Below are positions 23,937-31,985 of a stretch of 64,000 nt of DNA, piece by piece. The stretch spans positions 23,998 to 87,997 of the forward strand of contig NZ_JASITE010000026.1 of NCBI RefSeq assembly GCF_030767025.1. Reading direction: 5' to 3'. A program made the position numbers and the translations under genes. The notes beneath the pieces were generated by a model that saw nothing but the letters and a program-made list of their open reading frames with translations, had not been told where the DNA came from and did not search any database. The stretch's first letter is position 1. The number at the start of each line of letters is the position of its first letter. This DNA comes from Nocardia sp. CC227C. Its GTDB lineage: Bacteria; Actinomycetota; Actinomycetes; Mycobacteriales; Mycobacteriaceae.

Positions 23937-24595
23937 GCCGCCTCCTGCTGGGTAGCGGTGATGGGTGGTGCGCCGATCAGTCGCCCGAGTAGCGCGAACT
24001 GTGCTGGGGGCCAGCTGGTTTCGCAGGCTATGCACCAGGCAGCGGTTTGGGTCGCTTGCAGTACGTACCGGCGTACCAGCTCCCCCGCTCCCCCGTCGAC
24101 GAGCATGGTGGTTTCTCCGCAGGCGGGGCAGGCGGCACGTAGTTCGTAGGTGTGGGCAATTTCGGTGGGCAGGAGCGTGCGGGCTCGTTCGACCCATGCG
24201 TCGATTTCGCGAGTCATCGTCCGCAGCAGGGCGACATCTTCCGGCCGCCACGGGTGATCCGACAGCGCGTACAGGCGCCGCACGGTGACGGGTTGGCTTG
24301 CTGGTTCCGCGGGCGTGGCGGGCCACCAGGTGGCGGTGCGCATGTCGATGCGGACTTGCAGGGACAGTGCATCGGTCCAACCCGGTACCGAAGATGCGGG
24401 CGCCGATCGGACGAAAGTATCGCCGTTGTCCTCACCATGCCGCGCCTCGAGCAGTTCGGTGTAGAGGCTTTCGCGGACGATCGCTTCGGGGCCGTCGTCT
24501 CGTTGGATGGTGTCGGGGCGCAGGCCGACGAGTGCGTGGACGGCGTCGGTGAGGGCAGCGTGCGCGCCGTGTACTAGTTCAACGACTTCACCCAT
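23933..24595 (-). CDS. Zinc-ribbon protein of unknown function
   Basis: 220 residues. A helical N-terminal half is followed by a four-Cys ribbon (CPACGETT ... CIACETSW) near residues 155-195. Common type in actinobacteriophage early operons, possibly DNA or RNA binding. Confidence 0.65.
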   Translation of the reverse strand: MGEVVELVHGAHAALTDAVHALVGLRPDTIQRDDGPEAIVRESLYTELLEARHGEDNGDTFVRSAPASSVPGWTDALSLQVRIDMRTATWWPATPAEPASQPVTVRRLYALSDHPWRPEDVALLRTMTREIDAWVERARTLLPTEIAHTYELRAACPACGETTMLVDGGAGELVRRYVLQATQTAAWCIACETSWPPAQFALLGRLIGAPPITATQQEAA

Positions 24596-25178
24596 GCGAT
24601 GTCGCCTTCAGCAGCGCTTTGAGCACCCGCATGGTGTGGCGGGCGTCTTCCAGAGCGTTGTGGATGCCTTCGGTTTGTTCGGGTGGTGTGAATTCCTCCG
24701 GAGCCTTCTCCAGGGCCTGCTGAAGCTCGTTGGTGAACATCGGCAGCCCCTTGGGCAGACGGATCATGCGGCCCCACAGCTGTGCGAGGACAACATGGTC
24801 GTATGCGCCGTAGTCGGCCCACAGCGACGGCGTGCCCTCGGCGAGGAGGAATTCACGCACCTCGTTGGCTATCACCCATTTCGGCTTCACCAGCACCGAG
24901 GACGTATCGAGCACGCCAGGTGCGGTCAGGCGCACCCCGTGCTTGCTGTCGCCCTGGCCGGTGTACTGAAGCCTGGACTTGTGGCCTCTCAGCGGAAGCT
25001 GCGACCACACGTTCTGCAACAGCCAGGGATCTGCTTTGATCCGGTCAACTGGCATATCGGAGTTCACCGCGTAGTACTCGCGGCCGGTGTCGGAGACGAT
25101 GCCGATGGAGATCAGCTCGATCGTCCGGCCGTCCTCGAGGAATTCGGTGTCGTAGGCATAGATCGTGCGGTCACTCAT
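24588..25178 (-). CDS. DEDDh 3'-5' exoribonuclease
   Basis: 196 residues from MSDRTIYAYDTEFLEDGRTI. Catalytic set: D10 and E12 (YDTEF), D127 (ADYGAYD), H173 and D178 (GIHNALEDA). It matches the poly(A)-specific 3'-5' exoribonuclease family typified by mycobacterial Rv2179c. It may degrade host mRNA or trim phage RNAs; the linked tRNA array is suggestive. Role inferred. Confidence 0.83.
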   Translation of the reverse strand: MSDRTIYAYDTEFLEDGRTIELISIGIVSDTGREYYAVNSDMPVDRIKADPWLLQNVWSQLPLRGHKSRLQYTGQGDSKHGVRLTAPGVLDTSSVLVKPKWVIANEVREFLLAEGTPSLWADYGAYDHVVLAQLWGRMIRLPKGLPMFTNELQQALEKAPEEFTPPEQTEGIHNALEDARHTMRVLKALLKATSHG

Positions 25179-25356
25179 CGGGGGTAGCTCCGTGGTCGTG
25201 TTCTTCCCGGATGCAGCGTGTTTGGCGGTCGAAGACGCATTCGTCTGGCCGCAACACGGCGGGGAACCATCCGCCACGGATCCCGCCTACGTCGAACGGT
25301 GCCGGTTTGGTGCGGTGTTCGCGGTTACGTTTCCGCCAGGGGTTCAGTCGCATCAT
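25171..25356 (-). CDS. Small basic protein
   Basis: 61 residues from an ATGATG start overlapping the upstream stop. The N-terminus is basic (MMRLNPWRKRNREHRTK). Unknown function. Confidence 0.55.
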   Translation of the reverse strand: MMRLNPWRKRNREHRTKPAPFDVGGIRGGWFPAVLRPDECVFDRQTRCIREEHDHGATPDE

Positions 25357-25571
25357 CGACGCCCGCCGAATCCGCTCCCGAATGCCGTCCGCAGCTTCCC
25401 GAACTCCGCGTCGATTTCTTCCAGCGGACGCTTCGCCTTCACCGTCACCGCTTGTGCAGTAATGGTTCTCGTCCGTTCGTGATCTGCCCGCCTCAGGTAC
25501 CAGACGGTCGCGGCGCCGCACGCCAGTATGGCGGCCAGCAGGATCAGCGTGACGGCGTCGACGGCTGTCAT
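25353..25571 (-). CDS. Small single-pass membrane protein
   Basis: 72 residues; transmembrane segment ~5-25 (VTLILLAAILACGAATVWYL) followed by a charged helix. ATGA-coupled to both sides. Confidence 0.65.
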   Translation of the reverse strand: MTAVDAVTLILLAAILACGAATVWYLRRADHERTRTITAQAVTVKAKRPLEEIDAEFGKLRTAFGSGFGGRR

Positions 25572-25753
25572 TCCTCGGAACTCCCTGTGTCTTCGCCGAA
25601 GAGGTTGGCGATGGTGATGGGCCGGTTGTAGTGCACGAGCGCGTGCGCGTGCATGAGGGCGCGGATGTCGTCGTCGGCGGGTAGTGGCCCGTTCCAGATT
25701 TCGCACCCGTACGCGACGCAGGTGATGACTTTCGGCACGGTCGGTTTAGGCAT
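25568..25753 (-). CDS. Small protein of unknown function
   Basis: 61 residues (MPKPTVPKVITCVAYGCEIW...) with GGAG upstream. No motif recognised. Confidence 0.6.
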   Translation of the reverse strand: MPKPTVPKVITCVAYGCEIWNGPLPADDDIRALMHAHALVHYNRPITIANLFGEDTGSSEE

Positions 25754-25862
25754 CGTTGATGTCTCCGGCCTGACGAACTGTGCGAGCCATCGCAGTAAGC
25801 GCCCCAACGTATGCCGCCACCAGTGCGAGAACGGCGGCGACACTAATCGCAATCCGGTTCAT
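25746..25862 (-). CDS. Very small membrane protein
   Basis: 38 residues; a transmembrane segment fills residues ~5-24 (AISVAAVLALVAAYVGALTA). GGAGGAGG upstream; the stop overlaps the next start. Confidence 0.6.
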   Translation of the reverse strand: MNRIAISVAAVLALVAAYVGALTAMARTVRQAGDINDA

Positions 25863-25944
25863 CGGGTTCGTCCTCCTCCAGGAATTCCCACGGGCTGTAG
25901 TCGTCGGAGGGTGGACGCTCCGGATTCGAATCAGATTCGGGCAT
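25843..25944 (-). CDS. Very small acidic protein
   Basis: 33 residues (MPESDSNPERPPSDDYSPWE...), with AAGGAG upstream. It overlaps the following small membrane gene. Unknown function. Confidence 0.5.
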   Translation of the reverse strand: MPESDSNPERPPSDDYSPWEFLEEDEPDEPDCD

Positions 25945-26038
25945 TTGCTGACTCCTTGCCGCGTTTGAACTCAGAGTATCGACAGCGTCAAAGGCGAAAA
26001 GGAGTCACCAGAATTCAGGAATAGCCAATCAGTCGCGG

Positions 26039-26506
26039 TCAGACAGAGATGCCGTCGGGTCCGCCGCGGTTCGAGGCCCGCTTCAGGGTCGCGATCTTCC
26101 CGTCCCATCCGGCGGGCTTGTTGAAAAAGTCCGGGTCGATCGCGTAGGTGATGACGTCACTGCTCATCTGGACGACCACGGCGCGATTCTTGGCCTGTTC
26201 GTAGAGGCACAGGTCTTCGATCAGCTTCAACCGGTCCTCCGCGTGGAGGGCTCGCGTCTGCCAGTGTCTGCGCGAATCCCACAGGCGCCGAATTACCTTC
26301 GACTGTTTCACGCGCGCGTTGCGGTTGGCGTCGCGCCGCTTCTTGATAGCGCCCAGCTCGGATTCGCTGTCGAGCGCGCGACCCTGCCACCAGCGCCGCG
26401 AACTCCACACGACTCGCAGCACCTTGTTCGCGCGGGTCCGGGCGTGCCGCTCACCGAACAGCACGGCGTTGTACAGGCGTGCCTGATACGGGGTGATCTC
26501 ATCCAT
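26039..26506 (-). CDS. Basic helical protein
   Basis: 155 residues from ATG 26506 (TTG 26524 is an alternative). Two Arg/Trp-rich similar blocks, VWSSRRWWQGRALDSES and LWDSRRHWQTRALHAED, look like an internal duplication. Possibly nucleic-acid binding. Confidence 0.6.
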   Translation of the reverse strand: MDEITPYQARLYNAVLFGERHARTRANKVLRVVWSSRRWWQGRALDSESELGAIKKRRDANRNARVKQSKVIRRLWDSRRHWQTRALHAEDRLKLIEDLCLYEQAKNRAVVVQMSSDVITYAIDPDFFNKPAGWDGKIATLKRASNRGGPDGISV

Positions 26507-26594
26507 CGTTGTCACTGTCCTCAAGACGGGATTTGATGTCGGCCAACTGGTCTCGCCACGTCGGCGGCGCTAGCGGCGGGTTATCCGCAGGCAC
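26499..26594 (-). CDS. Short frame following the HicA-like gene, possibly its displaced C-terminus
   Basis: From GTG 26594 it encodes 31 residues (VPADNPPLAPPTWRDQLADI..., ending SDNDG) and ends overlapping the next ATG. The same frame is open further upstream with convincing basic protein text (SKSERAAARKRRQARRPLVV) but without a start codon. It probably belongs to the 26623-26871 gene through a frameshift. Confidence 0.4.
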   Translation of the reverse strand: MPADNPPLAPPTWRDQLADIKSRLEDSDNDG

Positions 26595-26622
26595 GACCAG
26601 CGGGCGTCTGGCCTGGCGGCGT

Positions 26623-26871
26623 TTACGGGCGGCGGCCCGCTCGGATTTGCTGCGTCCCTTCCCCCGGTTTCGGGCGCAGCGGCCCGGAGATACGGGCCAG
26701 GTCGGATTCGGTGTTGATCAGGGGGAAGCTCGGTGACGACGGCACCGTCAATACCTGTCCGGTCGCCGGCCACCTGACCCGATGATGGGAGGTGCCGGAT
26801 CGACCGAGGTATTCCCACCCGACTGCCTGTGCGCGGGCGATGAGTTCCCGTGCTTCTTTCTGGCTGGTCAT
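26623..26871 (-). CDS. HicA-like small RNA-binding protein, possibly frameshifted
   Basis: 82 residues from MTSQKEARELIARAQAVGWE. The pattern GWEYLGRSGTSHHRVRWPATG..LTVPSSPS resembles HicA (dsRBD-like fold with an active-site His after GTS). No HicB partner is adjacent. The last ~15 residues look unnatural, and the -1 frame continues more plausibly, so a frameshift (programmed, mutational or sequencing) is likely. Confidence 0.6.
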   Translation of the reverse strand: MTSQKEARELIARAQAVGWEYLGRSGTSHHRVRWPATGQVLTVPSSPSFPLINTESDLARISGPLRPKPGEGTQQIRAGRRP

Positions 26872-26881
26872 GATGGCCGCT

Positions 26882-27196
26882 TCAACGAATGAACCGCCAT
26901 TCCACTTCTCGCCCTTCCGATTCCGCCCGCTCGATGCCGTACCGCATACCTTCCGAAACACCCAGGTCGGCATAGATGACGGTTAGGTCGGCGTGACTGC
27001 CCCAGGCGAGCCCGGCTTCGATCCCTTGTCGGCGCATCACAGGATCGAGATCGTCCAGGACTTGCGTGTACAGCAGATGTGACGCGATTGGGAACTCCCC
27101 GCGGTTGAGCGAGTCGAGCAGCGCCTCTCGGGCGTATCGCAGGTTCGCGTCGATGTCCCCTGCGTATGGCGATTCGATGATGACGAGTCTGCTCAC
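26882..27196 (-). CDS. DUF7768/DUF4406-like nucleotide-binding protein
   Basis: 104 residues (MSRLVIIESPYAGDIDANLR...). IIESPYAG, ARE.L..S...GE.P..SHLLYTQ and ADLTVIYADLGVSEGM follow the nucleoside deoxyribosyltransferase-like fold seen in small phage proteins. Substrate unknown. Confidence 0.7.
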   Translation of the reverse strand: MSRLVIIESPYAGDIDANLRYAREALLDSLNRGEFPIASHLLYTQVLDDLDPVMRRQGIEAGLAWGSHADLTVIYADLGVSEGMRYGIERAESEGREVEWRFIR

Positions 27197-27390
27197 GTGC
27201 GGTCTCCTATCTCGAAGGTCTCAATGCCGCGGTTGTGCTGTACCGCCCATTCGGCGAGGCAGGGCATGGAGCAGAAGTGGTGTTCGTCGTCCCAGCCGGG
27301 GAAGCGGAGGATCAGCCAGCCAGCGAGGTCGGTTTTGGTGCGCGCCCAGGTGTCGCAGTCGCCTCGGTCGCAATGGACAGCTGTGCTCAT
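27193..27390 (-). CDS. Zinc-binding small protein
   Basis: 65 residues; CDRGDC and CSMPC flank a Trp-rich core, suggesting a treble-clef or FCS-like zinc finger. ATGA overlap downstream. Confidence 0.6.
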   Translation of the reverse strand: MSTAVHCDRGDCDTWARTKTDLAGWLILRFPGWDDEHHFCSMPCLAEWAVQHNRGIETFEIGDRT

Positions 27391-27608
27391 GCGGCGGCTC
27401 CCATGACGTCGATGACCTTCCACGGGCTGTCAGCGTCGGCGCGCGCTTCGGTGGTGACGTGGTATCCGGCCTTGTAAAGCGCGTACCGCTGTTCTTCCCA
27501 GTCGCTGCCGCGGGTGCGGGTCGTGTAGGCGTCGTCGGCGCCGGGGGTCCGGTAGGTGATGCGCCATTCGGCGAGACTGCTGCGCGGAATGTCGTCACGC
27601 GACGGCAT
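27387..27608 (-). CDS. Small protein of unknown function
   Basis: 73 residues (MPSRDDIPRSSLAEWRITYR...). Coupled to the zinc-finger gene and to the resolvase gene by overlaps. Confidence 0.55.
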   Translation of the reverse strand: MPSRDDIPRSSLAEWRITYRTPGADDAYTTRTRGSDWEEQRYALYKAGYHVTTEARADADSPWKVIDVMGAAA

Positions 27609-28218
27609 CGGCGAACCCTTCGGGGAGGGCGAGCCTGTCCAGGGCGGAAACGCGAAGTGCGGGATGCGGATCATCGATGGGTGCTCCGAGAAGTCGGCAG
27701 CCGATGCGCGCGAGTCCCACGGCGTCGGCGATGTTGTTGTCGTTGATGTCGAGGTCCGGGAACTGCCGGACCGTGGCGGCGAGGACTGCGTCTTTGTGCG
27801 CGTTACCGGTGCCGGTGACGTATTTCTTGAGGGTGTTGGGTGGGACAGGGACGATCCAGTAGCCCTCACTCGTGAGGGCGTCGTAGGTGAGCCACCACAG
27901 TCCGTGCCGGTCCATGGCGGAGCCGGTGGTGGACGAGTAGGCAGGTGCTTCGGTGATGATGAGTGGGTAGTCGTCTTCGGGGATGAGGCTGATGATCTGC
28001 GCGACGAGGTGGTTGAGACGTTTCCAGCGGTCGTCCCACGTGTCGGTGCGTGAGCCTTTGGATTCGATGAGTTCGGTCCATACGCGCGGGTTGCCGGGGT
28101 GGGTGCTGGCGAATCCTGTTGCGGTGAGGGAGATGTCGAGGCCGACGACGCCCCCGAAATTGACGGTCGCAGCGGCTCCGCCGTGGCCCAGTCGTCGAAC
28201 GCCCGGAACGGCGGTCAT
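27595..28218 (-). CDS. RuvC-like Holliday junction resolvase
   Basis: 207 residues from MTAVPGVRRLGHGGAAATVN. RNase H-like fold: VVGLDISLTATGFA (first Asp), LIITEAPAYSS (Glu) and NDNNIADAVGLA (last Asp). The middle VPVPPNTLKKYVTGTGNAHK is typical of phage RuvC-like resolvases. It would clear branched DNA before packaging. Confidence 0.82.
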   Translation of the reverse strand: MTAVPGVRRLGHGGAAATVNFGGVVGLDISLTATGFASTHPGNPRVWTELIESKGSRTDTWDDRWKRLNHLVAQIISLIPEDDYPLIITEAPAYSSTTGSAMDRHGLWWLTYDALTSEGYWIVPVPPNTLKKYVTGTGNAHKDAVLAATVRQFPDLDINDNNIADAVGLARIGCRLLGAPIDDPHPALRVSALDRLALPEGFADAVA

Positions 28219-28493
28219 AACGGCACCACCCGATACAGATCGTCGATCGAGGTGAAGTCCTGGCGGCAGATGCCACATTCGAGGGCGCGAAAGAGTCCAG
28301 AGCCAAGGCACCGCTCGAATCGAGCGCGGATCTTCTCGACGCATGCGTTGCAGAACAGTCGGTCGGCGCATCCATGTTGGTCGTACCACCAGTCAGCGCG
28401 TGGAATGGTGTCGCCGTGTTTGTCGTTCGAGCAGCGGATCTCAGGTACGAGATGCTCAAGGATTTCGATGTCGGGCGCGACGGCTGTGGTCAT
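28215..28493 (-). CDS. Zinc-binding protein
   Basis: 92 residues with C-x2-C pairs FCNACVEK and CGICRQDF, a likely zinc ribbon. ATGA-coupled to the resolvase. Confidence 0.65.
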   Translation of the reverse strand: MTTAVAPDIEILEHLVPEIRCSNDKHGDTIPRADWWYDQHGCADRLFCNACVEKIRARFERCLGSGLFRALECGICRQDFTSIDDLYRVVPL

Positions 28494-28813
28494 GCGGCCC
28501 GCCTTTCACGGTAGGCGTGTTTGGTGGTGTGCCAGTGCTGTCCGGACGGGCACCGGTAGGCGCGGATCGGCCGCGGTCCTGGGGAGGGTGTGCGCCAGAA
28601 GTTCCGGATAGCGTTCTCGGCTTCGAATCTGGTGCCGTACCGCGTTTTCGAGGGTGTGGGGCAGGGGTGTGCGCGGTCGATGGTGTGCTTGTAGACGAGC
28701 GCTACGGCTGTGCCGCGTTCGTGGTGGCTGGTGTGCCATCCACACAGGCAGTAGGCAGTGACGCTGTTCCCGCTGGTCTTTCGGACTTCAGCGAGACGGT
28801 GCAAGTCAGTCAT
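28490..28813 (-). CDS. Cys/His-rich protein
   Basis: 107 residues from MTDLHRLAEVRKTSGNSVTA. CLCGWHTSHH and a C-terminal CPSGQHWHTTKHAY may bind zinc. Unknown function. Confidence 0.6.
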   Translation of the reverse strand: MTDLHRLAEVRKTSGNSVTAYCLCGWHTSHHERGTAVALVYKHTIDRAHPCPTPSKTRYGTRFEAENAIRNFWRTPSPGPRPIRAYRCPSGQHWHTTKHAYRERRAA

Positions 28814-29126
28814 CGCCTGTCTCCTCGGGCAGTGGTGTCCAGGCGAGGGCGGCGCGCTCAACCCCTTCACCGCCGCGACGCTGCGCGGTGAGCAGCGCGG
28901 CGCCCCGGTCATCTCGCGGGTGGACTCGATCGCCAGGCCGCGCCCTCCACCCGTACTCGACGCCGTCGACCTCCCCGCGCGGCACCACCAACACGAACTG
29001 GTCGATCACTTCCGCGAGATGTGCGGCGTACCCGTCGGGATGCTGGACACCGCACGAGCAGTAGCGGTCACAGACCACGCTGCAATCGACGTGCGAGGCG
29101 AGAAGGTACCGCAGGTATTCACTCAC
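28806..29126 (-). CDS. Protein of unknown function
   Basis: 106 residues; Cys-rich start (CSVVCDRYCSCG) then a charged region. Overlaps both neighbours by 8 bases. Confidence 0.55.
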   Translation of the reverse strand: MSEYLRYLLASHVDCSVVCDRYCSCGVQHPDGYAAHLAEVIDQFVLVVPRGEVDGVEYGWRARPGDRVHPRDDRGAALLTAQRRGGEGVERAALAWTPLPEETGDD

Positions 29127-29652
29127 CGCGCACCGCCTTGTCCACCGCGTCGATCGCGTCGGCGACCTCCCACAGGGTCATCCGCGGCCGGTACGACGGT
29201 GTCTGAATCTCCACCGGAATCTCGGCCGCCCGCGCCCGGTCCACGCAATCCCACGTCCCACGGGACCGGGCACGCGGCCCTTCGAGAGGGAAGGCGAGTA
29301 CAAGATCGGCTCCGAGCGCGACCATCTCAGCGTTGCGGCGCGTGCCCGCGGCCGGACAGTAGAGGCGACCGGCCCGGTTGCGGCGCGGCTGGTGGTGGCA
29401 GTCGGGGAGGCAGTTCGTTTCCCAGTACGCCGGGTGGGGCTCCTCCACCAGCTTCACGCCTGATCCGCCGTCCGGCAGCGCGAACCACGTCACCACCGCC
29501 GCGTCCGCCCCTGTCGGGCAGGCACCGTGGACAACGGTGAACGTGTCGCCGACGTCGCAGTGCTCAGCGATGGCCATGGCGAGGGCTTCCCATACGTCGT
29601 CCTCGCACGGGTATGCGCGGGAGCCGGTCACGATCACACGGAAGTCACTCAT
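29119..29652 (-). CDS. SLOG-family (DUF2493/YspA-like) nucleotide-binding protein
   Basis: 177 residues from MSDFRVIVTGSRAYPCEDDV. RVIVTGSR, VVHGACPTGAD and RNAEMVALGADLVLAF match the SLOG Rossmann-like fold that binds nucleotide ligands and occurs in phages and defence systems. A Cys/His insertion (NCLPDCHHQPRR...YCPAA) is unusual and may bind zinc. Confidence 0.75.
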   Translation of the reverse strand: MSDFRVIVTGSRAYPCEDDVWEALAMAIAEHCDVGDTFTVVHGACPTGADAAVVTWFALPDGGSGVKLVEEPHPAYWETNCLPDCHHQPRRNRAGRLYCPAAGTRRNAEMVALGADLVLAFPLEGPRARSRGTWDCVDRARAAEIPVEIQTPSYRPRMTLWEVADAIDAVDKAVRGE

Positions 29653-30077
29653 CGGGCGTCCTCCTTGGGCTCCCACAGCAGCAGCGCTGTATCGCTGCCC
29701 AGAACCTCAGCGGCAGTGAGCCTTTCCCGGATCGGGCCGGCGGCGTACCAGCCAGCGGCGTCCTTGGCGAAGGCTCGCGGCACGGGGCTCAGCACCAGCA
29801 GAACCGAACAGCTCGGGAGCGCATCGGCTGCTTCGGCGGTCTCGACCACCCGGGCGGGAGGACGCCAGCCCGCGAATGTGACCGCTTCGCGTAGCAGCGC
29901 CGCGAGCAGGTCGGTCGGCACCTTCAGGTCCAGGGGCATACCCAAGCGCTGTTCGAGGACACGGAGCAAGGTGCCGCCAAGCGAGGCTTCGGCGTCCGAT
30001 CGGGGAGCGTGCACGGTGATATCGACACCGGCGTGCCGTTCGGTGCGTGTCGCCCAGCGGGTCTCGTTGTCAGCCAC
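29649..30077 (-). CDS. Protein of unknown function
   Basis: 142 residues from GTG 30077 (overlaps upstream stop by 8). No motif; a helical domain DLLAALLREAVTFAGW is visible. Confidence 0.6.
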   Translation of the reverse strand: MADNETRWATRTERHAGVDITVHAPRSDAEASLGGTLLRVLEQRLGMPLDLKVPTDLLAALLREAVTFAGWRPPARVVETAEAADALPSCSVLLVLSPVPRAFAKDAAGWYAAGPIRERLTAAEVLGSDTALLLWEPKEDAR

Positions 30078-30501
30078 GGCTCGCCTCCTCAGCATCGAGC
30101 AGTTCCAGCGCTGCGAGGTACTGGCGGCGATAGCGGGAGTGGTCACACCGGTCGAACCAGCCCTGAATCTCTGAACGAGTGTCGGACGCATGAGCGACCA
30201 GAAGCCCGTGCCCGCCGCAGAGGCGAATGTTGCCGTCGGTGTCACGACCGGCAACCCAGTGGTCGGGGTCCTCCAGCTCGGCCACGCGTTCGGCGGCCTG
30301 GTCGCGCTCGAACAGCACGTCTTCGAATTGGTAGTGCGCTTCCACGCTGAGCCGCTTGCACTCGCGCGCTTCGGCCTCCAACTCCGTGATGCGGGCGCGG
30401 GCGGTGATCAGCTCGCGTGCCATCGCTGCCACCTCCCAAGGGTCCGAGAGGTGCGGTGCAGAGACGAACCGCTCCAGGCGTTCAGGGGTCAGCTCAGGCA
30501 T
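30070..30501 (-). CDS. Coiled-coil protein
   Basis: 143 residues. The coiled coil ~30-75 (ITARARITELEAEARECKRL) is followed by DPDHWVAGRDTDGNIRLCGG. Unknown function. Confidence 0.6.
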   Translation of the reverse strand: MPELTPERLERFVSAPHLSDPWEVAAMARELITARARITELEAEARECKRLSVEAHYQFEDVLFERDQAAERVAELEDPDHWVAGRDTDGNIRLCGGHGLLVAHASDTRSEIQGWFDRCDHSRYRRQYLAALELLDAEEASRG

Positions 30502-30841
30502 GGTCGCCTCCGTCGTGTTCGGGAATGGGTGCGCTGGGTGTCCAGTTCTTCAGCGCTGCTTCGAGTTGCTTGATCTTGTCGAGCTGGAAACCCGACCAAT
30601 GCATGTCACCGACGACGATCACAGGCTGAAAGACCCAAGCCGCGTCGCCAACCACGATCACGGGCAGCGACTGGAACCCGAGATCACGTAGGCGGGCGGC
30701 AGCGTTCGCGTCACCCGTCACGTCACGCTTGACAAACGGAATCCTCCGATCCTCAAGCGCTTTCGCAGTGACCACACACTGACCACAGCCCGGTCTCGTG
30801 TACAGCACGACGGTCGGGGCGTCGGGATGGATCTCGGTCAT
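30494..30841 (-). CDS. NrdH-like glutaredoxin (2 of 2) with internal duplication
   Basis: 115 residues. CGQC redox motif (19-22) in YTRPGCGQC. The segment PVIVVGDAAW is followed by a second PVIVVGDMHWSGFQLDK, a tandem repeat of about 16 residues where other NrdH proteins have one copy. The rest is glutaredoxin-like. The duplication lies at the edge of the thioredoxin fold and could be tolerated or inactivating. Confidence 0.8.
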   Translation of the reverse strand: MTEIHPDAPTVVLYTRPGCGQCVVTAKALEDRRIPFVKRDVTGDANAAARLRDLGFQSLPVIVVGDAAWVFQPVIVVGDMHWSGFQLDKIKQLEAALKNWTPSAPIPEHDGGDHA

Positions 30842-31278
30842 CGCGGGATCACCTCCAACTCCAGAGCGGCCACAAACCGCGGTGGCAGGTTCGTCACTCC
30901 GAGATCAGCGAACATGCGGGCAGAATCACGGAGCGCGCCCCGATAGAGGTCGTGGTCGCGGGCGTACCGCTGCTGCTTCGCCGCGATGGCCGCATAACCC
31001 ACCTGCGTGTCACTCTGGAGCTTGTCGAGAGCGTTCCGCGCATCGGCGAGCACAGCGATCACATTCAGCAGCCCGCCGTCAGGCTGCGTGACGATGTCGC
31101 GAACCCATTCACTCGCAATCGATTCCGGCAACTCACCGGCCTGATAGCTGTACGCCGACACCGCGCTCAGCTCGTGCACCTCATTGGCGGTCGGTATGTA
31201 GCCGCCAGCACTCGGCAGTCTGCGGCCTCCGCCCGACGCGCCGTGCTCATCGTCAAATGCGAATATCGACATTGACAT
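30838..31278 (-). CDS. Helical protein of unknown function
   Basis: 146 residues from MSMSIFAFDDEHGASGGGRR, AAAGGAAC just upstream. Mostly helices. Overlaps the glutaredoxin by ATGA. Confidence 0.6.
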   Translation of the reverse strand: MSMSIFAFDDEHGASGGGRRLPSAGGYIPTANEVHELSAVSAYSYQAGELPESIASEWVRDIVTQPDGGLLNVIAVLADARNALDKLQSDTQVGYAAIAAKQQRYARDHDLYRGALRDSARMFADLGVTNLPPRFVAALELEVIPR

Positions 31279-31285
31279 GTTCCTT

Positions 31286-31600
31286 TCACGCCGCGAACGG
31301 CAGATAGTCGGTGTTGTCGTTGGCTGGCGAGTATTCGGCGAACACCTTCCCGCCCCACACGCCCGGCACCCGCTCCCCCGTCGCGTGCGTGAGCTGTTCG
31401 TGCCGTTCCCGGCAGGCCGCACGCAGGTCGCAGGAGAAGCAGATCCCGGTGGCTTTGAAGTGCCGGTCTTTCTGCTGGGCGGCGGTTTCGCCGTCGACTT
31501 TGGCGTCCCAGTAGGAGCCGCGATGCTGCCGCGCCCACTCCCACCACTGCGGTTCACGGCATTTCGCCCCGTCCCACGGGTCGTGTGCACGCGCGGTCAT
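31286..31600 (-). CDS. WhiB-family iron-sulfur transcription regulator
   Basis: 104 residues. The four Cys ligands C14, C54, C57 and C63 (C...CFSC.....C) and the GVWGG turn (80-84) are diagnostic of WhiB proteins, which bind a 4Fe-4S cluster and sigma factor. They are restricted to actinobacteria and their phages. Some phage versions repress host whiB genes. It overlaps the upstream small membrane gene by ATGA. Confidence 0.9.
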   Translation of the reverse strand: MTARAHDPWDGAKCREPQWWEWARQHRGSYWDAKVDGETAAQQKDRHFKATGICFSCDLRAACRERHEQLTHATGERVPGVWGGKVFAEYSPANDNTDYLPFAA

Positions 31601-31698
31601 GGCTTCACCGCGGCGATGATGGGGGCGACGAGCGAGCCGACGAGGACGATCGGGACAGCGGCGAGCAGGCCGACCAGGCGCGCGAGGCGGTTACGCAT
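31597..31698 (-). CDS. Very small membrane protein
   Basis: 33 residues, one transmembrane helix (LVGLLAAVPIVLVGSLVAPI). GGAGG upstream. Coupled to the WhiB gene. Confidence 0.6.
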   Translation of the reverse strand: MRNRLARLVGLLAAVPIVLVGSLVAPIIAAVKP

Positions 31699-31903
31699 CG
31701 TTGGCCTCCTTGCTGGCGTGCTGCTTGGCGCGCTCCCCCAGGTCGCCCCATACCTGCACGCAGTCGCCGATGAGGGTGCGCAGCTGGTCGCGGGTGAGTG
31801 GCACGCGGATCTCGCCGATGACCGGCAATCCGATCAGCAGGGCAGCTCCGTCGGTCGCAGGTTGGACGTCGACGGTCGTCCCCTGGGAAGTGGTGTGGAT
31901 CAT
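31691..31903 (-). CDS. Small protein of unknown function
   Basis: 70 residues (MIHTTSQGTTVDVQPATDGA...); a beta-rich half then a helix. Overlaps the next gene by 8 bases. Confidence 0.6.
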   Translation of the reverse strand: MIHTTSQGTTVDVQPATDGAALLIGLPVIGEIRVPLTRDQLRTLIGDCVQVWGDLGERAKQHASKEANDA

Positions 31904-31941
31904 GGCGGCTCGCTTTCAAACGGTGGAATCTGGTGCGCCCG

Positions 31942-31966
31942 TGCGGTGTTGCCCTTCAACACCGCA
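31942..31966 (-). terminator. Perfect 10-bp stem-loop in the early operon
   Basis: TGCGGTGTTG (31942-31951) pairs with CAACACCGCA (31957-31966), 5-nt loop. It lies between two minus-strand genes. Probable attenuator. Confidence 0.45.
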
Positions 31967-31985
31967 GGCGAATGCCCGGTGTCGG

